Source of the DNA: Meridianimarinicoccus sp044221805
Lineage (GTDB): Bacteria; Pseudomonadota; Alphaproteobacteria; Rhodobacterales; Rhodobacteraceae
Length of the DNA stretch: 64,000 nucleotides
Assembly (NCBI GenBank): GCA_044221805.1
Contig: JBGAOK010000002.1
Span: 73,724-137,723, forward strand
Direction: 5' to 3'
In this document: positions 35,346 through 43,617 of the stretch, piece after piece
Layout: each line of letters starts with the position of its first letter
How positions within the stretch are numbered: the stretch's first letter is position 1
The notes under the pieces: model-generated
Database searches by the model: none
What the model was told of the DNA's origin: nothing
What the model saw: the letters and a program-made list of their open reading frames with translations, nothing else
Made by a program: the position numbers and the translations under genes

Positions 35346-36196
35346 TCCGCCGCCCCCCGCCGGGCCTTGGCGGCAAGCCCGGCGCGCAGCCAGTCGAGCC
35401 ATGCCGCCATGCCTTCGCCGGTCCGGGCCGAGACCCGCAGCACCGCGATCGCCGGGTTCACCCGGCGCAGGTTGGCCTCGTAGAGGTCGAGATCGGCGTC
35501 GCAATGGCGGGCAAGGTCGGTCTTGTTCAGGATGGCGAGCCGCGCCGCGGTGAACATGTCGGGGTATTTAAGCGGCTTGTCCTCGCCTTCGGTCACGCTC
35601 AGGATCGCCACCTTGGCATCCTCGCCCAGGTCGAAGGCGGCGGGGCAGACCAGGTTGCCGACATTCTCGATGAACAGGAAGCTCTCCGCTGCGGGCGCCA
35701 GATGCTCGATGGCATGGCCGACCATCCGGGCGTCGAGATGGCAGCCCTTGCCGGTGTTGACCTGCACCGCCGGGGCGCCGGTGGCGCGGATCCGTTCGGC
35801 GTCCATCGAGGTCTGCTGGTCGCCCTCGATCACCGCGACCTTGTGGCCGGCCAGCGCGGCGATGGTCCGGCACAGAAGCGTGGTCTTGCCCGAGCCGGGC
35901 GACGAGACGAGGTTGACCGCGTAGACGCCGCGCCAGTCCAGGAAGGCGCGGTTGGTCCGGGCGAGGGCGTCATTGGCCGACAGGATGTCGGTCTCGACCG
36001 CGATCAGGCGTTCCGGGCTCATCCCCGGCACGCTGACCCCGGCGGCGCCAAGGCCGAAATGCAGGTCATGGGGATGCGGGTGGGGATGGTCATGGCCGTG
36101 GCCGTGACTGTGCCCATGGTGGTGGTGGCCGTGATGGTGGTGGTCGGGACCGGCTCCCGCCAGCGTCGCCGTTCCGCATCCGCAAACCGTGCACAT
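35342..36196 (-). CDS. hypB: Nickel-insertion GTPase HypB with His-rich metal tail
   Basis: 284 residues. It starts MCTVCGCGTA with the N-terminal high-affinity Ni CxxCGC motif. A His-rich stretch (about 18-44, with 16 or more His) can store nickel or zinc. The GTPase domain has P-loop SSPGSGKTT (about 95-103) and the metal-binding Cys-His of GKGCHLDARM. HypB delivers Ni to the large subunit with HypA. It starts one base into the hypA stop. The His-rich tail resembles that of R. capsulatus and rhizobial HypB proteins. Confidence 0.96.
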   Translation of the reverse strand: MCTVCGCGTATLAGAGPDHHHHGHHHHGHSHGHGHDHPHPHPHDLHFGLGAAGVSVPGMSPERLIAVETDILSANDALARTNRAFLDWRGVYAVNLVSSPGSGKTTLLCRTIAALAGHKVAVIEGDQQTSMDAERIRATGAPAVQVNTGKGCHLDARMVGHAIEHLAPAAESFLFIENVGNLVCPAAFDLGEDAKVAILSVTEGEDKPLKYPDMFTAARLAILNKTDLARHCDADLDLYEANLRRVNPAIAVLRVSARTGEGMAAWLDWLRAGLAAKARRGAAE

Positions 36197-36537
36197 CAGA
36201 TCGCCTCCAGATCCTTGACCCGCATCTCGTCGCCGCCGACCGGCAAGAGCCGCCCGCTGCCGCAGTCCGGGCAGGGGTCGAGCCGGTGGGCGATCTCGAC
36301 CGCGCCGCCGCAATCGGCGCAGAGCGCCCGTCCGGGCAGGTCGAGCATCACCAGTTCCGCCCCCTCGGCGGGCGAGCCGCGCATCACCGCGTCGAAGGCG
36401 AAGGCCAGGGCGGCCTTCTCGACCCCGGCGAAGCGGCCGATTTCCAGCCGCACCTTCGTGATCCGGGCGACGCCATGGCGCGCGGCCTCGGTCTCGACGA
36501 TCCGCCGCACGCCTTCGCAAAGCGACATCTCATGCAT
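36196..36537 (-). CDS. hypA: Hydrogenase nickel chaperone HypA
   Basis: 113 residues. The N-terminal MHEMSLCEGV carries the Ni-binding His2. The zinc-ribbon Cys pairs are CADCGG (about 72-77) and CPDCGS (about 88-93). It passes nickel to HypB and the large-subunit precursor. Its start overlaps the end of hupK by 8 bases. Confidence 0.95.
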   Translation of the reverse strand: MHEMSLCEGVRRIVETEAARHGVARITKVRLEIGRFAGVEKAALAFAFDAVMRGSPAEGAELVMLDLPGRALCADCGGAVEIAHRLDPCPDCGSGRLLPVGGDEMRVKDLEAI

Positions 36538-37422
36538 GGTGGACCCTCCCCAGCGTCACTTTCCGGCAGGGGTCGAGAATGTCCAGCACCAGTGGCGCCA
36601 GCCCGGCCCGGTCGGCGGGAAGGGCAGCCAGCGCGCCCTCCAGCATGCCGCCGCGGGCCAGCATGTGATCGGTGGGCGTGACCCGCTGGAAATCCCGCAC
36701 CGTGCCGTCCCGGACCGTGGCGGCGACGGCATAGAGGCCGCGCGCGGCCGGGACCAGCGCCCGCCCGGGTGCCGGCCTTAGCGGCGCGGGCAGGCGGTGG
36801 TCGATCGCGGCCTGCAGGTCGAAGGCCCGCCCCAGCGCCCGCCACAGCGGCCCGCGGCCCTGGGCCGTCTGGGCGGCGCGCATGGCCGGTTCCGCGGCGT
36901 GGCGCAGGGCGGGCGAATTCTCGACCGCGCCCGGGGTGAAGGCGCGCTCCGCATCGACCGGCGGCAGGTCCGGCGTCGCGGCCATGCCGCCGGCGAAGGC
37001 GGTCGAGAGCGCGGCCAGCACCGGGGCCACCCCGTGGCCCGAGGCGAGGAAGGCGGCAAGGCCCGCGGCGCTGTCCGGGCAATCGCTCCGCGGGGCCGAA
37101 CAGCGCCGCGGCCAGTGCCGGCCCATTCGCCGCCTGCCGCTGGAAGCGGGCGGGCGGGCAGGCCGAGGAAGGCCGGCGGGGACAGCCAGAGCTTCACCAG
37201 ATGGTCGCGGCGCATCTCGGCCGCCAGCGCGCCGCGGGCGCCGGGGTCTTCGGGCAGGCCGAAGGCCAGTTGCGCCGCGGTCTGCTGGGCGGCCCGGCAC
37301 AGCGCGAACACCGCCGGCAGCAGCGCCGCCGCCTCGGCCACGCGCCGGCCGCGGAGCAGTGCGGCGACGGCGGGTTCGGCTTCGGCGGTGAAGGGCAGGT
37401 GCGGCCGCGCGGTGTCGAGCAT
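36530..37422 (-). pseudogene. hupK: hupK, frameshifted (hydrogenase large-subunit-like assembly protein)
   Basis: The N-terminus reads MLDTARPHLPFTAEAEPAVA to about LWLSPPAFLGLPARPLP (frame one). The middle, GPALAAALFGPAERLP, is in a second frame (about 37135-37085). The C-terminal 180 residues, from DSAAGLAAFLASGHGVAPVL to KVTLGRVHHA, are in a third. The interval of 893 bases is not divisible by three. HupK is a degenerate HupL relative thought to scaffold NiFe cofactor delivery. Two shifts within about 100 bases, without other damage, may be sequence errors. The position between hupJ and hypA is normal. Confidence 0.8.
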
Positions 37423-37425
37423 GGC

Positions 37426-38316
37426 TCAGGCGCCGCCCTCGGAAAGGCTGTCTGCAAGGCGGTCGGACAGGCCGCCGGTGATCACCGCCCGGCGCGACGG
37501 CGTATCGGCCAGCGGCGTTGCGGCTTCCGCTGCGGCGGCACGGTCGGCTTCGGCGCGGGCGGCGATTTCGGCCTCGCGGGCGCGGCGGATCTCGGCGCCG
37601 CGGTCGGTTTCGGCGCGGTTGCCTTCGTCGAACAGCGCCACCATCACCGCGCCGGCGACCTCGACGGCCTGTTTCTGGGTCTTGAACTCGCCCATCGGCG
37701 AGAACAGCGAGCAGGCCTTGTAGCCGCCGGTCAGCTCGCGGCTGTTGTGCAGGAATTCGTAGCGGCCCGAGGGGAAGACGATCACCTCCTTCGCGCCGGG
37801 GACGAGGCCCGACCAGTCCTCGTCCATGGCCGGCAGCAGGACCAGGTTCATGAACCAGGGCGACACCAGCACGCCCAGCGGCCGGCCTTCCCAGAGCCGG
37901 AAGCCTGCCGCCTCGACCCGCAGGGCGCGGTTGACCAGCGGCACGTCGCGCATCTTGCCGTTCCAGACCTCGGTGAAGTCGGCGACCAGCGCGGCGGTGC
38001 GCCGGGCGATGTCGGCGGCCAGCGCGGCGGCGTCGGAACCGGGGTCGTGGCGGACCAGGAACTGTTCGCGCGGGGCCGAACAGGTCGGGCAGGACCAGTC
38101 TTCGGGCAGCGCGGCGAAGGCCGTGCCGGGGTCGATCTGGCGGTCGGCGCAGCCTTCCGCGGGGTCGTAGACATGCCAGCAGATCTTGCATTCCATGACC
38201 GCGCGCGGGCTGATCTTGGCGGCGGCACCCATGTAGGAGCCTTCGAACCCGGTCATCTGCCCGCCCATCTGCCCGCCCATCTGCCCGGTCATCGGCCCGA
38301 TCATCGGCCCGGTCAT
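37426..38316 (-). CDS. hupJ: HupJ with N-terminal rubredoxin domain (HupI-HupJ fusion)
   Basis: 296 residues. Residues 1-22 are Met-Gly-rich tetrapeptide repeats. Residues about 40-90 are a rubredoxin domain with CKICWHVYDP and CPTCSAPRE (two CxxC pairs for one Fe). Residues about 95-230 are the HybE/HupJ hydrogenase-assembly domain, with RPLGVLVSPWFMNLVLLPA and VIVFPSGRYEFLHN. An Ala/Glu-rich tail follows. In many bacteria HupI and HupJ are separate; HupJ-rubredoxin proteins occur in Rhodobacter. The likely role is protecting or loading FeS cofactors during HupS maturation under oxygen. ATG 38316 overlaps the hupH stop; later ATGs in the repeat are also possible. Confidence 0.9.
   Translation of the reverse strand: MTGPMIGPMTGQMGGQMGGQMTGFEGSYMGAAAKISPRAVMECKICWHVYDPAEGCADRQIDPGTAFAALPEDWSCPTCSAPREQFLVRHDPGSDAAALAADIARRTAALVADFTEVWNGKMRDVPLVNRALRVEAAGFRLWEGRPLGVLVSPWFMNLVLLPAMDEDWSGLVPGAKEVIVFPSGRYEFLHNSRELTGGYKACSLFSPMGEFKTQKQAVEVAGAVMVALFDEGNRAETDRGAEIRRAREAEIAARAEADRAAAAEAATPLADTPSRRAVITGGLSDRLADSLSEGGA
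38254..38316 (-). repeat. 12-bp tandem repeat coding a Met-rich tetrapeptide repeat
   Basis: Five tandem 12-bp units of the form CATCTGCCCGCC or CATCGGCCCGGT begin at 38254, 38266, 38278, 38290 and 38302, with a partial sixth at 38314. On the minus strand they encode the start of HupJ as (T/I/G)G(P/Q)M repeats. Copy number could vary between strains by slippage without breaking the frame. Confidence 0.85.
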
Positions 38317-39149
38317 CGGATCGCCTCGATCACGGTGCGGAGCCGGGCGGCGCTGTCGGCCAGATCCTCGGGCGCGGCGCAGGCGACCTCGGGCAGGGCG
38401 GAGACCTCGAACGTGTCGAGGATCAGCGTGTCCATGGAGTTGAAATACTGCACCCGCCAGACATGGGGCAGCGCGGTGGCGGTGATCCGGCAATTGCCAT
38501 AGCCGCGCGACAGGATGGTCACCGACCCGGTTCCCAGCGCCTCGGTCAACCAGTCCAGATCGGCTTCGGTATGGGGCAGCAGGGTCAGGTTGATCACATG
38601 GGGCAGGTCGCCGTCCCGGTGCGCGGCGGAGCGGTCGAAAAGCTCGACCAGCAGGGCCGGGGCATTGGCCAGCCCTGTGGGTTTCGGCGTGGCAAGCCCC
38701 CCGGCGGGGCGCTGCGGCCGTGCGGCGCGCGCATGCGCCAAGGCCGGGACCGGGGCGACCTCGATCCGGTCGATGCCGGCGCCCTTCAGCTGCCAGACGC
38801 CGGCAAAGACCGCTTCCTGCGCGGCGATGGCGGGGATGCCGGGCATCCGGATCGCCACCTCGCCCTCGCCCAGGGTCTCGGCGATCAGGGCCCGGTTGTC
38901 GGGGTCGAGCCCGGACAGGTCGATCTCGCCCGCGGTCCCGCCCGCGGCCACCGCGGCGCAGGCGCCGGCGACCTCGTCCAGAAGCGCCAGCGCCGGGGCG
39001 AAGCGGGCGGCATCGGCGACCTCGGGGATGTGCGGGGCGAAGGTGCGCATGTCCTGCGGCAGCGCCAGATAGCTCAGCGCCTCGTCCTCGTCGGCGGGGG
39101 GCTGCGAACCGGGGCCGAAGCCGATCGGGGGCATGTGGAAGGCGTCCAT
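38313..39149 (-). CDS. hupH: Hydrogenase expression/formation protein HupH (HyaF family)
   Basis: 278 residues. The C-terminal half has the family stretch VLSRGYGNCRITAT-type segment (here TILSRGYGNCRITATALPHV, about 221-240) and WRVQYFNSMDTLILDTFEV (about 242-260). The N-terminal ALSYLALPQDMRTFAPHIPE is also typical. HupH/HyaF proteins help mature the small subunit of uptake hydrogenases. It lies 11 bases after hupG and overlaps hupJ by 4 bases. Confidence 0.92.
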   Translation of the reverse strand: MDAFHMPPIGFGPGSQPPADEDEALSYLALPQDMRTFAPHIPEVADAARFAPALALLDEVAGACAAVAAGGTAGEIDLSGLDPDNRALIAETLGEGEVAIRMPGIPAIAAQEAVFAGVWQLKGAGIDRIEVAPVPALAHARAARPQRPAGGLATPKPTGLANAPALLVELFDRSAAHRDGDLPHVINLTLLPHTEADLDWLTEALGTGSVTILSRGYGNCRITATALPHVWRVQYFNSMDTLILDTFEVSALPEVACAAPEDLADSAARLRTVIEAIR

Positions 39150-39160
39150 CTGCGGTCTCC

Positions 39161-39568
39161 TCAGGCGGCGGCTTCGGGGGTGGAACCGGCGGCGGCGCCG
39201 GAAGCGGCGAGGATCTGCGGGATCCGCGTCACGTAGTCGGACCAGTCGCGCACCTTGGGGATCGCGCCGATCATCTGCCCGTCGCGATAGAAGATCAGGC
39301 TGGGCGTCTTGAGGACGCCGGTCGCCTCGCGCAGCGCGTCCTCGATCGCGGCATCAGCGACGGCGCAGTCGAAGCGGCCCTGAAAGGCCTGCCGCAGTTC
39401 CGGCAGGATCACCGCCACGTCGGCGCTTTCCAGGTTCCGCACCGGATCGCCGGGGACGAAGACCACATGGGTGCCGGGGGTGGCGGCATGGGCGGCGACC
39501 TCGTCCAGACTGGCGAGGTGCGGCCAGCCCAGGTCGCGGGTCAGGCGGTCGATCAGCGGGTGGGACAT
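39161..39568 (-). CDS. hupG: Hydrogenase small-subunit chaperone HupG (HyaE family)
   Basis: 135 residues with a thioredoxin-like fold but no CxxC. Family stretches are THVVFVPGDPVRNLESADVA (about 33-52) and LKTPSLIFYRDGQMIGAIPKVRDWSDYV (positions about 87-114). HyaE/HupG is reported as a chaperone for the Tat-exported small subunit. It sits between hupF and hupH. Confidence 0.9.
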   Translation of the reverse strand: MSHPLIDRLTRDLGWPHLASLDEVAAHAATPGTHVVFVPGDPVRNLESADVAVILPELRQAFQGRFDCAVADAAIEDALREATGVLKTPSLIFYRDGQMIGAIPKVRDWSDYVTRIPQILAASGAAAGSTPEAAA

Positions 39569-39586
39569 CGGGGGCCTCTCGGGGGT

Positions 39587-39916
39587 TCAGGCGATGGTGG
39601 CGCCGGCGGCAAGCGCGGCGGCCAGATGGGGCGGAAGCTCGGGGCCGCTTGCTTCGAGATCGGCGAAGGCGTCGCCGAGCGCGTCCGTGCCGCCCCCGGC
39701 CATCACGGCGCGCAGCGCGGCCAGCGCGGCGGCGATGCGGGCGGCCTCGATCTCGGTCAGCACCTCGCGGGCGGTGCCGAGGAAGGCGAGGACCCAGCTT
39801 CCCGGCGCCAGCGGGCCGGTCAGCGACAGGTCGATCAGCTGCGTGGTGGTGCCGTCGGTGGCGGTGGCGGCGATGCCGTCGACCGAGACGATGCAAAGCG
39901 GCGTGCCGATGCACAT
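39587..39916 (-). CDS. hupF: Hydrogenase accessory protein HupF (HypC family)
   Basis: 109 residues. The N-terminus MCIGTPLCIVSVDG carries the HypC-type Cys2, followed by WVLAFLGTAREVLTEIEA. The C-terminal extension (about 70-109) distinguishes it from HypC. HupF is reported to stabilise the large subunit during assembly under oxygen. It starts 4 bases after hupD. Confidence 0.9.
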   Translation of the reverse strand: MCIGTPLCIVSVDGIAATATDGTTTQLIDLSLTGPLAPGSWVLAFLGTAREVLTEIEAARIAAALAALRAVMAGGGTDALGDAFADLEASGPELPPHLAAALAAGATIA

Positions 39917-39920
39917 GGGC

Positions 39921-40529
39921 TCAGCCCGCCTTCGGGAAGAAGCGCGCGTCGCCGGTGCGGCAGGCGACGTCCTCGTCGGGGCGGCCCGCCTCGTAGGCGG
40001 CGCGGCGGATCGCGGGATCGGCCAGCAGCGGCTGGTCGGCGCCGCCCTCTTCGGCGGCGAAGCCGTGCTCGGCCAGTCGGGCCAGCGCAACGGCGATGGC
40101 GTCGTCGATCCGGGCGGCGACCGGCGCGGTCAGGCCGCCGCCGTAATCCTCGAGCTCGGCCGGCTGGCAGCCGATCAGGATCAGCTCGGCCGGGCAGTAG
40201 CCCATCAGCCGGGCCGTGGCGATCACGTCCTGGAAGCCGGTCTGGTGCAGGCTCATCTTCCGCGCGCCAAGGAAGGCGGGCACCTCGTCGCCCTCGACCA
40301 GCTTCAGCGTGCCGGGGGCAAGGCCGTAATCGACCGCGTCGAACACCATGAGCAGGTCGGCGGCTTCGAGGAAGGGCAGCAGGTAAAGGCCCTGGGTGCC
40401 GCCGTCCAGCAGCGTCACCGCCGGGCCGAAATGCCAGCCCTCGGCCAGCCGCTCGACGCAGCGCACCCCGAAACCCTCGTCGGCCCAGAGCAGGTTGCCG
40501 ATGCCCAGCACCAGCGCGCGTTCGGCCAT
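39921..40529 (-). CDS. hupD: Hydrogenase maturation endopeptidase HupD
   Basis: 202 residues starting MAERALVLGIGNLLWADEGF. Predicted nickel-sensing residues are the Glu in the first motif (about 17), Asp in VFDAVDYG (about 63) and His in KMSLHQTG (about 94). It cleaves the C-terminal peptide of HupL after nickel insertion. The frame extends 38 residues further upstream but ATG 40529, with a GGGGG-rich site, gives the family-standard start. Confidence 0.94.
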   Translation of the reverse strand: MAERALVLGIGNLLWADEGFGVRCVERLAEGWHFGPAVTLLDGGTQGLYLLPFLEAADLLMVFDAVDYGLAPGTLKLVEGDEVPAFLGARKMSLHQTGFQDVIATARLMGYCPAELILIGCQPAELEDYGGGLTAPVAARIDDAIAVALARLAEHGFAAEEGGADQPLLADPAIRRAAYEAGRPDEDVACRTGDARFFPKAG

Positions 40530-40814
40530 GGTGTCCCCCCTTGTTTTGCGACCGGATGCCTCCCTTCCGGTCCTGACCCTGACGGTAAGTCCGATGACCG
40601 GTCGGCGCTGCGGGAATCGCCGGGGCCGGAGAGAAAACGTCATATGGCTGTCAAGAATGGGAAAATTCCCCGGCGCGGTGCGTTAGGCTGGACGATATGC
40701 GGAAAGATGTCTTCCACTTGACCGGTCAAGCGACAACCGGACTTCCACAAGCGGAAGGGGCGACCTTGCGGCCGCCCCCATCCCTTTCCCCGGTGCTGCC
40801 GGCGCTTCGGCCGG
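40530..40814 (-). promoter_or_regulatory. hupC-hupD intergenic region with hairpins
   Basis: 285 bases with no gene, unusually wide for this compact cluster. A stem GGGGCG (40757-40762) with CGCCCC (40773-40778) lies 37 bases after the hupC stop and may terminate or attenuate transcription between structural and accessory genes. A perfect 14-base palindrome CTTGACCGGTCAAG lies at 40717-40730 and could be an operator or a second hairpin. A secondary promoter for hupD onward may lie here. Confidence 0.5.
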
Positions 40815-41597
40815 CTATTCCGCCCGGTCGTCCTTGAAGGTCCGGTGCCCCGAGATCATCGTCGAGACCATCGACTGGCGGGACATGATGTCTTCGCGGA
40901 TCGCGGCGTAGACATGGACGATGACGAAGACCACGATCGCCCACATGCCCAGATGGTGCAGCGAATGCAGCGTCTGGCTGCTGCCCGCCATGTTCAGGAC
41001 CGGCGTCATCAGCCGGTTCAGCCAGCTGCCCTCGCCCAGCCCCTCGGAATAGAGCGCGAGGCCGGTGACGATCATGAAGCTGAGGCCCAGCGTCATGAAG
41101 AAGAACATCGCCAGCTGCGCGAGGGGGTTGTGGCCGACATACTTCTTCGGCTCGGATTCCAGGAACAGGTACCAGCGCAGTTCGAAGAACACCTCGCGCC
41201 ACCAGTGCCGGTTCCAGACCGGAAGGATGAACAGCTGGCGGGCGTGGTGGTTGCCCACGAAGGCCCAGTAGATCCGGCCGAAGAAGCCGACGGTCAGGAT
41301 CAGGCCGGCGGCGAAATGGGCGAAGCGGATGTAGCCGAAGACGAACTGGTGGGTGGCCTCGGCGATCTGCATCGACGGCGGCGGCGAGCCGATGAACCAG
41401 CCGGTCAGGCACAGGATCAGGATCGCCGTGGCGTTGACCCAGTGCCAGAGCCGCACCGGCGCCTCGTAGACATAGACCGAGGTGCGCCGGCGGATGCTCT
41501 CGATGTCCTCGGGCGTCGCATCCCCGGTCAGGCGCGCCGCCCGGAACGGCGGCGGCGCCTTGGGGTTCAGGCTGTGGATCGGCTGCTGCTGGGTCAC
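40815..41597 (-). CDS. hupC: Hydrogenase cytochrome b subunit HupC
   Basis: 260 residues with four transmembrane helices. Candidate heme-b ligands are the His in VRLWHWVNA (about 52), in RFAHFAAGLI (about 94), and in SLHHLGMWAIVVFVIVHVYA (about 208-227). It anchors HupSL in the membrane and passes electrons to quinone. The start is GTG 41597, overlapping the stop of the small upstream gene. The length and motifs are normal. Confidence 0.94.
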   Translation of the reverse strand: MTQQQPIHSLNPKAPPPFRAARLTGDATPEDIESIRRRTSVYVYEAPVRLWHWVNATAILILCLTGWFIGSPPPSMQIAEATHQFVFGYIRFAHFAAGLILTVGFFGRIYWAFVGNHHARQLFILPVWNRHWWREVFFELRWYLFLESEPKKYVGHNPLAQLAMFFFMTLGLSFMIVTGLALYSEGLGEGSWLNRLMTPVLNMAGSSQTLHSLHHLGMWAIVVFVIVHVYAAIREDIMSRQSMVSTMISGHRTFKDDRAE

Positions 41598-41806
41598 GGC
41601 CGGGCCCGCCGCGACGTGGCCGAGGCGGCCAGGCTGCGGCGCAGCCGCCAGGCGCCGAGCCCGCCGGCCGCCACCGCCAGCGCGAGGACCAGCAGGTGGT
41701 CGGCATGGGTCAGCCAGTGGGCCGGGCCGGCCGCGGCGTCCGGGTGGCCGGGATGGGCCAGCGCGACGCCGGGCAGCAGGACCAGCAGGGTTGCAAGTCG
41801 GTTCAT
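41594..41806 (-). CDS. 70-residue membrane protein with HupE-like HX5DH motif
   Basis: It has a signal peptide (about 1-18), then HPGHPDAAAGPAHWLTHADH, one hydrophobic helix (about 40-56) and a basic tail RLRRSLAASATSRRARP. HWLTHADH matches the HX5DH motif that marks HupE/UreJ nickel-permease proteins, but only the first helix of that family is present. GGGAGGAGAGG directly precedes ATG 41806. It starts 11 bases after hupL, and its stop overlaps the hupC start, so translation is coupled. It is too regular in codon use to be spurious. Function is unknown; metal binding near the membrane is inferred from the His residues. Confidence 0.75.
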   Translation of the reverse strand: MNRLATLLVLLPGVALAHPGHPDAAAGPAHWLTHADHLLVLALAVAAGGLGAWRLRRSLAASATSRRARP

Positions 41807-41817
41807 CCTCTCCTCCC

Positions 41818-43617
41818 TCAGCGGACTTTGACTTCGGTCAGCGTCTCGCCTTGCGGACCCATCACATGGGTCGAGCAGGCAAGGCACGGATCGAAGCTGT
41901 GCAGCGTGCGCAGGATCTCGACCGGTTCATCCGGGCGGGCCATCGGCGTGTTCATCAGGCTGGCCTCGAAGGCGCCGATGTTGCCGGCGGTGTCCCGCGG
42001 ACTGCCGTTCCAGGTGGTCGGCACGACGCACTGGTAGTTCTCGATCTTGCCGTCCTTGATCCGGATCCAGTGGCCGAGGGCGCCGCGCGGCGCCTCGGTC
42101 ATGCCGACGCCCTTGGCCTCCTTCGGCCAGGTCGCGGGATCCCATTTGGCGACATTCGCGGTCGCGGTGTCGCCGTTGACGCAGTTCTGCACCAGCTTGT
42201 CGAAGAAGTGCTTCTGCAGCCGGGCGCAATACTCGGCCTCGAGCGCCCGGGCGGCGGTGCGCCCCAGCGTCGAGAACAGCGCCTCGAACGGCAGGTCCAT
42301 CGTGCGCAGCAGGCCGTCGACCTGGTTCTTGATGTCCTCGTGCCCGCCGGCATAGCCCACGACATAGCGGGCCAGCGGCCCCACCTCCATCGCGTGGCCG
42401 CGCCAGCGCGGCGCCTTGATCCAGGAATACTTCGCCGCCTCGTCCAGCTCGATGATGTTGGTGCGGGTGCCCTTGGCATTGGGGCCGAGCTGGTAGTCGG
42501 CCTGGGTCACGCCATCCCACGGATGCAGGCCCTTGCCGGGCTCGCCATAGCTGTACCAGGAATGGTCGACGAATTCCTGCACCTGCTCGGGATCGCGCGG
42601 GTCGACCTCGAGCACCTCGTTCAGGTTGCCGTTGATGATCGCGCCGCGCGGCAGGTACAGGTTCGCCGGCGAGAAGTCGTTGGCATTCTCGGGGATGTCG
42701 CCATAGGCCAGCACCGATTGGCCCGACAGCCCGCCGCCATGCAGCCACGACTTGTAGAAGCCGCCGATGGCGATCACGTCGGGGATATAGACGTTCTGCA
42801 CGAAGGTCTGGGTCAGGTCGATGATCCGGCTGATGTAGTTCAGCCGTTCCATGTTGATCGCGCCGACCGCACCGACGCCGTCGATGTTGATCGGGCAGGG
42901 CACGCCGCCGACCAGCCAGTTCGGGTGCGGGTTCTTGCCCCCGAAGATGGTGTGGACCTTCACGATCTCCTTCTGCAGATCCAGCGCTTCCAGATAGTGG
43001 GTCGTCGCCATCAGGTCGGCTTCGGGCGGCAGCAGATAGGCCGGGTTGTCCCAGTAGCCGTTCTTGAACAGGCCGAGCTGGCCCGAGTCGACGAACTGCT
43101 TCAGCCGGTTCTGCACGTCGCGGAAATAGCCCGGCGAGGACATCGGGTGGCTGGGGCTGACCATCTGCTGAAGTTCCGACGTGGCCTTGGGGTCGGCCTT
43201 CAGCGCGTTGATCGGATTGACCCAGTCCAGCGCGTGCAGGTGGTAGAAATGCACGACATGGTCGTGGATCTCGAGGTTCAGCTGCATGATGTTGCGGATC
43301 GAGTTCGCGTTCTCGGGGATGGTGATCCCCAGCGCATCCTCGACCGCGCGCACGCTGGTCAGGGCATGGGTGCCGGTGCAGACACCGCAGATCCGTTCGG
43401 TGAAGGCCCAGGCGTCGCGCGGGTCGCGGCCCTTCAGGATCACCTCGAGCCCGCGCCACATGGTGCCGGTCGAGACCGCGTTGCGGATCACGCCCTGATC
43501 GTCGACGTTCACCTCGCAGCGCATGTGGCCTTCGATCCGGCAGACCGGGTCGACGACGATGCGCCGGCCGGACGTGTCAAGGTCGAAGCCGTTCGGGGTC
43601 TGCACGACCATGCTCAC
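41818..43617 (-). CDS. hupL: [NiFe] uptake hydrogenase large subunit HupL
   Basis: 599 residues. The N-terminal Ni ligands are in RICGVCTGTH (about 73-82) and the C-terminal ligands in DPCLACSTHV (about 576-585). After the His at about 584, a 15-residue peptide ending VKVR remains for removal by HupD. It holds the NiFe(CN)2CO active site and oxidises H2 at the periplasmic side of the membrane. Its start overlaps hupS by 4 bases. Confidence 0.97.
   Translation of the reverse strand: MSMVVQTPNGFDLDTSGRRIVVDPVCRIEGHMRCEVNVDDQGVIRNAVSTGTMWRGLEVILKGRDPRDAWAFTERICGVCTGTHALTSVRAVEDALGITIPENANSIRNIMQLNLEIHDHVVHFYHLHALDWVNPINALKADPKATSELQQMVSPSHPMSSPGYFRDVQNRLKQFVDSGQLGLFKNGYWDNPAYLLPPEADLMATTHYLEALDLQKEIVKVHTIFGGKNPHPNWLVGGVPCPINIDGVGAVGAINMERLNYISRIIDLTQTFVQNVYIPDVIAIGGFYKSWLHGGGLSGQSVLAYGDIPENANDFSPANLYLPRGAIINGNLNEVLEVDPRDPEQVQEFVDHSWYSYGEPGKGLHPWDGVTQADYQLGPNAKGTRTNIIELDEAAKYSWIKAPRWRGHAMEVGPLARYVVGYAGGHEDIKNQVDGLLRTMDLPFEALFSTLGRTAARALEAEYCARLQKHFFDKLVQNCVNGDTATANVAKWDPATWPKEAKGVGMTEAPRGALGHWIRIKDGKIENYQCVVPTTWNGSPRDTAGNIGAFEASLMNTPMARPDEPVEILRTLHSFDPCLACSTHVMGPQGETLTEVKVR

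Noticed and set aside
36061..36146. CAT/GTG-rich repeat DNA as a separate repeat element
   Set aside because: It simply encodes the His-rich nickel tail of HypB.
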